A stretch of DNA of 64,000 nt, taken from assembly GCA_033032175.1 (NCBI GenBank), contig CM065331.1, positions 8,866,370-8,930,369 on the forward strand. Reading direction: 5' to 3'. Positions 57,158-64,000 of this stretch are shown here, one piece after another (the stretch's first letter is position 1; each line of letters begins with the position of its first letter). This DNA is from Saturnia japonica. Lineage: Eukaryota; Arthropoda; Insecta; Lepidoptera; Saturniidae. The notes under the pieces are model-generated. The model searched no databases and was not told the DNA's origin. It worked only from the letters and a program-made list of their open reading frames with translations. The translations under genes were made by a program, and so were the position numbers.

Positions 57158-60100
57158 GTATTTTTAATAATTAATATTAAGAGAATTAGTACTTAGTAAC
57201 AAGATTGCTCGTTAGGGAGAAATTGGGCGCCAATTAACAAACAATTATTGTCTATTTTTTATAGTAGCACGGAAAAGTGATATCATTTACTTGATGGCAA
57301 ACAATAATGTAATAAACCTTAAAATAATTAGTACTAAGCAACAAGACCGCTCGTCAACTTAAAATTGGGCGCCAATTAACAAACAACAATTGTCTTTTAT
57401 ATGTTAGCACGTCAAAGTGACATCAGTATACCTCATGAACAGCACATCACAATCCAAAGACGATGGCAATTTTAATGAGTCTTAAAAGAATTAGTACTAA
57501 GCAAGAAGACTGCTCGTCAACATAAAAATGGGCGCCAATTATCAAACAATAATTGTCTTTTTTATGCTATCTCGGCAAAGTGAGGGCAGTGTACCTGATG
57601 AACAGCAAAGCACAATGCAAAAACGACAACAATCTTAATAAATCTTAAAACAATTAGCGATAAGCAAAAAGATTACTTGTCAACATAAAATTGGGCGCCA
57701 ATTAACAAACAATTATTGTCTATTTTTTATAGTAGCACTTTATAGTGATATCACTTTACTTGATGTAATGCCCGGTATAATCCAACAACAACAGCGATCA
57801 CTGAGATATCGGAAATCAATGATCGCGACCTAGTCCTGTAGATTTCTACCACCTCTCTTGGTTACTGGATATACACTATTTCATCCTGGAAACGCGACAC
57901 GGTTAAGCGTATCACTATGGCCGTTATTACATCTGGTGTACAATGGTTGGTCTTACTTGTCCTGCTTATGATGAACCGCTAGACTATATTAACTCTTCAG
58001 CTCTCGAGGTCACACAAAATGTACGTAAAATTGGCATTAATACCATCCACGGGAATCAAAGTGTTAATAAACCTCTAGTCTGTTCTGTTTGTACATGTAT
58101 TTGTTTTTCCAAATTTCCTTATGGATATCCTATAATATAAAGAACACTGGCATAGATCAAATTGCCAGATCACTAAATGAATATATACGTACGTACGTTC
58201 TTGTATAGAAGTAGAGTTACAAGAATTTTATATATAGGGAATTAATCAAATAGCATGTACGGCAACAGCAAAACCCGAGGCTTGGACACTTCGGCACCCT
58301 TGATCATGTTGCCTTACTTTCGCAGTTGAGTACCTTCCGCGTTCGCCCCCAAGTCCGTTGAAGCTGTCAAAGCGTCTAATGGCCCCAGGGCCTTTAATGA
58401 TAAGAGTAAAGTCAGTTCAGAATGTTTTTTTTTTAATTCTGGCAATCGGTATGTTTATATTTAACTTTCAAACGGCTTACCTGATTTTTATACAACTTTG
58501 TATCTACACGGTAACCGAACCCCAATAACGCGGTCTACTTATGTAGAGAATGATAAAACGCATGGACAGATTCCAACAACAACATAAGGATTTAACAGCT
58601 AAGTAAGTAAGTAAGCGAGTGCATACTGTATATACAAGAAAGAAGTACCCTTTACACGTGCCGTTAGCGAAATCATCATATAGAAAGAACTCTTTTTTAG
58701 TCAGAATTAGCAATCAAATTAATATCACTTCCAAAACCATAGTAACAGACATCTTTCAAACCAATTTTCTGAAACTTAAGAAAAATCTGACCAGTAAATT
58801 TTTTATCTAATTTCACCAGTTTAATTTTACCAACCAATTTTATTTAACTACTTATATTATATCTATGTGAACTTTTAAATGGCCTTCTGTATGTTATTTC
58901 TCTATTTATGTACTTTGTTAGCTGTAAGATCACTATGTATCATTATATAAAATAAATAAATTTCTCGTGTAAATGCGAAACACTTTTAATAGATAGATTT
59001 TGCAGCCAAACGCTTCTGAATGGAAATAAAACAGAACTATAAAACAACCTGTAATATATTACTTCTAAATTTACAGTGGCAATACCGCAGTCACCAAAAC
59101 CGTCTACCAGCAAAGGAATCACTGAAGATGTGGCTTCTGTAGAATTGTCCACGCTTTGTTTGTACTCTGATGATGAGGTACGTCTTTGGCCTTTTGTTAC
59201 GCTATGTAACAATAACAAATTGTAGACAGGGATAACAGTAGGGATGATAAATCAGTAGGGGACCATCAACAATGCCCGGGAGGAATGTCATAAATGTTAC
59301 GTAAGATGAAAATATATAAAATTATTTAAATAAATCAAAACAATGTTTATTATTTAAATTAATAATAAAAAAAATTATCGTATACCGATTTTTTTTTCAT
59401 ATTTCTTACTACAGATAAATGAGTGTTGCCATAATTGACTTTACTTAAAATAAAATAAATTCCTTCAATTAAAATTTTAGTTAAAAAATTAAAGTGTATG
59501 TATTATATATAATGTTTACATGTGAGTTTTTGATGATAAGTGTGAACAGTTAAAAACCAGCTGTCATATAATACGGGCGACTTAATTTATTTGACGCAAA
59601 ACCTCCAACATTACAAAATTCTTACCTCTTATTATTTGAGGGAACACAATTTTCTTATTTTTGCTTACACAAGGGGGGTGCAGATCTTATAGGATCTAGG
59701 GCCTTGGGTCTCATATAGCAGAAGTGAATTCTACGGGACTAGGGAAGAAAAGTAAATCTTTATAACTAAAATTATAGAGGTTTGTCGTTGTGGGTGAGTC
59801 ACTTAAAAACTGCTGGTTAGATTTTGATTTTTTTTTGTTTACTCTATAGATATTTATCTAAAAAAACTATCACTATATCTTCAAAAATAATAATTCTGTA
59901 GTCCACGCGAGCGGAGCCGCGGGCACAGCTAGTTATGCAATATACAACTCAGATGGGTGATTTTTAGAATAAAGTTCCTCAACGCGGCTTGCGGTAAGAG
60001 TTGATTTGTAGAAATCATCGCGTAAGGAAAAAACGTTATGCCACTTCCATGCGACTTTCTCTATCTATCACTCTCTTACTATTTTATACGAATGTGTGTG

Positions 60101-63100
60101 TACGTGCGGTATATCGATATTCGAGTAGACAAGCGTCGTGCGTGGCTGGGTTTATAACCCTTCCTGAGGTGGCCGCAAAATTGCAAAACATTGAATTTCG
60201 GGCGAGCCTATCAGGGTGGTCTCGCTAAATAGGCGTACGTTTAGTGCGTTTGGTTTATCAGTTATGTATCTTGTATGGTTATTTTATATTTAAAACATAC
60301 ATCGATGTGTTCTGTATGAATTGGGCAGTGTTCTAACTGTTTTTTAAATTAATATTTTAACTTATTTTATTTTAGTAACTTTGTTCTTGAAAGGGTTGGA
60401 AAATCATCGATACCATAAGATTTTCCTTCACCCTCTCTTCCTAGTCGAACACTAAAACGAACACCGAACGCATATTAAAAATCTTTCGAAACGCTCATAA
60501 TAAACCTCCTGATAAAAAGTATGATATATACAGATTGATGTTATTAGTATTGATTTTTATAATTATAAAAGTTTTTTTTTAATAGGTTTTATCGCCAGTA
60601 ACAACACCGTCGCGGAGTATAAGCATGTGCAGTAGATTGGCCGACTCAGAAGTAAGACATAATAATTAATTACCTAATTATTAAATAAATCATATCTGTT
60701 TTATTTATTTTTTTGTTTCACATGTAAATTTTTGTAACTAAAATCTTTAACGTGGCTTACGGTAGGAGTTGACTTGTATAAATAGTTACGTAAGGAAAAA
60801 GCTTTATGTCCCTTCATGTGATTTTAAAATGTCCTTAAAATCTCTTTTAAAAATCCTAAATCAGCGGGACTCGTACAGTGCATACAAAGTACAAATCTGG
60901 TCGTTATACCGCTTGCCCAGTTTTACTATGATCATAGTTGTTAATCACCAGGATTTGCATTAACCGTTTGATGGTACGTTATAATTTTTAACTTTTATTT
61001 TACGTATTCAATATACAGCATACTTAAATAATTTATACAAATAATAACTGTCAATCGTTAGTCTTCTTCTTCGTTTTGGCACTGCAAAAAGTACTTGTCA
61101 GTGTCAATGGATTTACTCTTTCGTAAAATTTTCTATTAAATTAAGGTCTTCTGAAAAGATGGTGGCTCCCTTGTCAGAACTATCTAAGAATTTTTTGTGA
61201 CATCAAAAAATGCATATTTCCTGTTTATATTAATTATAATATCCACTTCACAAATGCTCAAGGACCAGACTATATCACGCAAAATTTCACCAATATTACA
61301 CAATATAAATTAAAAAAAAAAAGTTAATGAATTAAAAATGAAAACTACAAAACTTCACCTCAAGATCCCGTCAAAAACTCCAATCGTTAGTCTAGAATCA
61401 ATAAAAAAGTACATCTTTCACTCGCGATTTTAATCATTCATGATTGTTTTGTTCAGGCGGACTATCAGCCTCTTAAAAGTTTAGACGCATCTTCTACACA
61501 GCGCAAAGATCAGGATCTAGATGACGCATCCACGACATATGACGCGAACTCTCTGCAGTTCGATGACAACTCCGTGACCAGCAATAAGAATGATCCCGTC
61601 TACTACAGAACTTCGAAAAAAACTAAGAAGATGAGTTCTAAAACTGCGAGACATTTGAGAGATCTCAATATGTGGCGAGCAAGCAATGTTGAAGTGATGC
61701 AGGTAATATATATTTTTTTAAACTTTTTAATTATCGTCATAATTTTAATACTAAGCCAGCTGTGCGCAGTTTCAGCCGTGTTAAACTTATTCCACCAACC
61801 TGCGGTGAGTAGAAGGTCCAGAGCGATACCTATGGTGTTAAGCGTCCATAGGCTACGGTAGCCGCTTAGCATCAGGTGGACCGTATGGTTGTTTGCCCCC
61901 TTAGTGATATAAAAAGGGCTCAAGTTATGTGGCGATAGGTAGCGGTAGAGAGGCTTAAACACCCCAGCCCCTAGATAGAGTTTGGTTTCTGTAGACGACA
62001 TCGGCCAGGAGATATTTTTTTTTCCAAAATATAAAATGTATAATATATATTTACATATCACATATTATATAACTGGTGTAGCTAGAAAGAGGCCTTAAAT
62101 ATCAGGAGCGGGATGCGGGTAAAATATGGAACTCACTGCTTTAATATTGGTGACTCGTAGCGTGTGTAATATAACTCGACGATAGCTCTTCTTCAAAAAC
62201 TAAATTACATGTCACTCGCGGCGAAGGCCTTCCAAGCTAGATTTTTAATGGCGGTTGTACAAAGTTCACGATATCACTCTTTAAAGCGTGCGGCGTTGTC
62301 CGCGTGGCGATGCGCTTGCGTTCCGAGACGGACTGATTGTGAGCGGGGAGTAGAGGAGGGTGGTTATGAGGTGGTAGGTTTAGCGGGAAATATTCCCAAG
62401 TCCGGTGAAGCTGTAAAAGCCGCAGCGGCTTTAGGGCCCCTAAGGCTAACAGTGTAGTCAGTTCTAAAAAAAAAAAAAAAAAAAAAGGGAAATATTTAAT
62501 GCCTTGTAATTAACACGCGCCAACAATAACCTTTAGTAATATTTATAACCTACCACTAACTACTAACTTTAAATAACATTATTCAGTAATGAAGTACCTA
62601 CTTATTAAATTTACTATACTAAATATACTTAAAGGTATAGAACTTAAGTTGGCAAAACTTTTTTAACTGGCGGCCATTTTGTCAGCTTTTAACTTATTTA
62701 TGTTTAGCTTGGTTTGACATTTCAACATGAATAGACTGACGCCTCAACAATGCTTCGAAGTTATGCAAATTTATTTTGAAAATCATGGTTTTGTTCGAAA
62801 TACTTACCGCGCACTACGTCCATTAGAGCAATTAATTCGATTAACTATGGAAAGTTTTCACACCATGTTTACTCTAAATGATAATAAGCATCCACAGAGA
62901 CGTCGTACAGTGCGTACAGAAGAAGTCATAGCTGCTGTGCTACTTCTTTAAAAACGATGCTGGTCATAACGTTAGAGTGAATGGTGACCGCTATAGAGCC
63001 ATGATTACTGACTTTTTCGTTCATCATTGAACAACCATGATGTGCAGGGGCTGTGGTTTCAAGAAGACGGCGTAACTTGTCACACAGCTCTTGCCACAAT

Positions 63101-63949
63101 TGATTTATTGAAGGAAACGTTTGGTAACCGCATAATTTCACGTTTCGGACCCGTGGATTGGCTTCCAAAATCGTGCAATTTAACGCTGCTAGACTATTTT
63201 CTGTGGGGATATGTGAAGTCGCTAGTCTACGCCGATAAGCCCGAAACGTTTGACCACTTGGTGGACAACATTCGCTCCGTTATTGCTGATATACTGCCAC
63301 AAATGTTGGAAAAAGTTATCGAAAAATGGACCTCCAGATTAGACTACGTCCGAGCCAGCCGTAGCGATCATATGCCAAAAATCATAATTAAATTATAATG
63401 CCAGAACATTATCTTTTGAATAAAGTAAATTTCATATCAATTTAAAAAATCATCTTTGTTTTATTCCATTTAAAATTTTTATACCTCTAAAAAAACAACC
63501 TATATAAGTATGTACTTATTAAAATAAAATAAATTATATAAAAAGGTTTGGCTCCAAAATAACATTACTAAATTTAATATTTATGTCTAGCATGATGGTC
63601 TTTACTTTCCTCTTAAATGTATTTATACTTTCATAGTCTTCTGTTCACAGCATTGTACTCAGTAGTCCTTTCTTCGTAAAAATTACTTGCACTATTTTTA
63701 TATAACCATTTAATCTTATATAATACTTTCAAATTACAGAATCTACTCAGTAGAAGGGGAACTGTAGACGAGCAGATTAAATGGGAGGCTATAGCGACGG
63801 CTCGTGGTCTTTGTACGCTGACGGATAGCTGTACGTGTGGTGATTGCAACAACTGCAAGTTCCTGGCTGGAATGGCTGATGGCGATGGAGGACTTGGCGC
63901 AGCGCCGCCGCTCATGGGCGCTTTCAGCGTCGGCTGTCGTCTGCAGTGA
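57055..63949 (+). CDS. Unrecognised 241-residue protein with C-terminal Cys cluster
   Basis: Five exons join in perfect phase to a 241-residue protein. Residues 1-150 are Ser/Thr/Asp-rich and look disordered. Residues about 137-190 are basic then amphipathic: YYRTSKKTKKMSSKTARHLR, then D-L-N-M-W-R. The last exon carries L-C-T-L-T-D-S-C-T-C-G-D-C-N-N-C, a tight cluster that could bind metal or be lipid-modified; a small Gly/Ala-rich tail ends in C-R-L-Q. No signal peptide or membrane segment. I do not recognise the family and assign no function. The first ATG lies three bases after an acceptor, so an upstream non-coding exon is likely, though extra coding sequence upstream is not excluded. Confidence 0.8.
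57178..57770 (+). repeat. Four-unit minisatellite, unit about 142-164 bp
   Basis: The block TTGGGCGCCAATTAACAAAC recurs at 57223, 57365, 57529 and 57691, each preceded by AATTAGTACTAAGC-like sequence and followed by AATTATTGTC. Units differ by 5-20 percent by eye. It lies in the first coding intron of the Cys-cluster gene. Confidence 0.85.
59077..59177 (+). CDS. Cys-cluster gene, coding exon 2
   Basis: Acceptor ATTTACAG, 101 bases, phase 1 in and phase 0 out at GTACGT. Encodes a Ser/Pro-rich stretch beginning A-I-P-Q-S-P-K-P-S-T-S-K and ending L-Y-S-D-D-E. Confidence 0.75.
59975..60230 (+). repeat. AACGTGGCTT-type interspersed repeat
   Basis: Shares AACGCGGCTTGCGGTAAGAG, GTAGAAATCATCGCGTAAGG and GTGTGTGTACGTGCG with the copy at about 25415-25525. 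No coding potential despite a 75-residue frame. Intron 2 of the Cys-cluster gene. Confidence 0.55.
60586..60651 (+). CDS. Cys-cluster gene, coding exon 3
   Basis: Acceptor after a long T run and AATAG, 66 bases, phase 0 in and out at GTAAGA. Encodes VLSPVTTPSRSISMCSRLAD then S-E. The S/T-P sites look like possible kinase targets. Being exactly 22 codons, it could be skipped without a frameshift. Confidence 0.7.
60749..60962. repeat. SINE family 2 relic joined to an AACGTGGCTT repeat
   Basis: AACGTGGCTTACGGTAGGAG and GTTACGTAAGGAAAAAGC form a repeat also present at 25415-25525 and 59975-60120. It runs into a minus-strand family-2 SINE relic (TCAGCGGGACTCGTACAG). Lies in intron 3 of the Cys-cluster gene. 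Confidence 0.5.
61457..61702 (+). CDS. Cys-cluster gene, coding exon 4
   Basis: Acceptor TTGTTCAG, 246 bases, phase 0 in and out at GTAATA. Encodes an acidic part (D-Q-D-L-D-D-A-S-T-T-Y-D) and then the basic SKKTKKMSSKTARHLRDLNM segment. Confidence 0.8.
62100..62486 (+). repeat. LINE 3' end with 21-base poly(A)
   Basis: GGAATATT... GGTGAAGCTGTAAAAGCCGC, CTTTAGGGCCCCTAAGG and GTAGTCAGTTCT are followed by A21 (62466-62486). A diverged relative without the poly(A) lies at 58250-58430. The 82-residue frame is not a gene. Confidence 0.6.
62631..63490 (+). mobile_element. Internally deleted mariner-like transposon
   Basis: A plus-strand N-terminal HTH part (62727-62951, starting MNRLTPQQCFEVMQIYFENH) runs into the late catalytic part (63027-63398) with G-L-W-F-Q-E-D-G-V-T-C-H-T-A and L-T-L-L-D-Y-F-L-W-G-Y-V-K-S-L-V-Y. 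The middle with the first catalytic Asp is gone. Imperfect inverted ends can be seen: A-x-AGGTATAGAA on the left and its complement near 63481 on the right. It lies in the last intron of the Cys-cluster gene. Confidence 0.8.
63740..63949 (+). CDS. Cys-cluster gene, last exon
   Basis: Acceptor AAATTACAG, 210 bases including the TGA stop. Encodes NLLSRRGTVDEQIKWEAIAT, the Cys cluster, and a Gly-rich tail. Base composition is clearly more GC-rich than the flanking intron, as expected for real coding sequence. Confidence 0.8.
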   Translation, partial: NLLSRRGTVDEQIKWEAIATARGLCTLTDSCTCGDCNNCKFLAGMADGDGGLGAAPPLMGAFSVGCRLQ

Positions 63950-64000
63950 GCCCATCTTCATTGTATCTTCTTATCCTGTATTCCCCCATTTCATTTACCA

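Noticed and set aside
57178..57770. Regularly spaced repeats considered as a CRISPR array
   Set aside because: Units of over 140 bp with diverged, not unique, spacers in a eukaryotic intron: a minisatellite.
61603..62061. 152-residue minus-strand frame
   Set aside because: It overlaps antisense to coding exon 4 of the Cys-cluster gene and then a repeat; no splice or family signal of its own.

Overview
The window is eukaryotic and almost certainly from a moth or butterfly. It is AT-rich with short GT-AG bounded exons, it carries many Lep1-type Helitrons (T-rich 5' ends, CTAG 3' ends) and lepidopteran-style tRNA-derived SINEs, and it holds a neuropeptide F gene of insect type. No bacterial features, CRISPR array or operon are present. 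Most long reading frames here are chance or transposon frames; I rebuilt the real genes by finding exons and checking intron phases.

Left part (about 0.4-21.4 kb, minus strand): a secreted protein with at least three C-type lectin-like domains (CTLDs). A TATA/initiator pair and a signal-peptide exon lie near 21.3 kb. CTLD1 is split over four exons (19.7, 17.9, 15.5 and 14.8 kb), CTLD2 over three located exons (13.9, 5.4 and 4.6 kb, with one piece not found) and CTLD3 over three (2.9, 1.5 and 0.5 kb). Every module boundary is a phase-1 intron. The last visible exon ends in a good donor, so the gene runs off the left edge. Its introns are full of inserted DNA: two intact-looking 5S rRNA genes on the plus strand in a 3.4-kb-period duplication, a triple-LTR miniature retroelement, a decayed mariner-like transposase and several Helitrons and MITEs.

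Middle (21.4-47.6 kb): no convincing protein gene. It holds Helitrons, SINEs, LINE tails, a Tigger/pogo remnant and a 553-bp MITE with clean target duplications. A TATA plus donor combination near 27.3 kb could be a distant untranslated first exon of NPF, but this is only a suggestion.

Right part (plus strand): the neuropeptide F precursor gene (47.6-49.1 kb, two coding exons, 93 residues, intron filled by a LINE tail and a Helitron); a 1,034-bp PIF/Harbinger-like element with unexplained CpG-rich cargo (53.5-54.6 kb); and a five-exon gene (57.1-63.9 kb) for a 241-residue protein I do not recognise, with a C-terminal cysteine cluster. Its introns carry a four-unit minisatellite and an internally deleted mariner. 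The three protein genes show no evident functional link; NPF is a secreted feeding peptide, and the lectin-like protein is probably extracellular.
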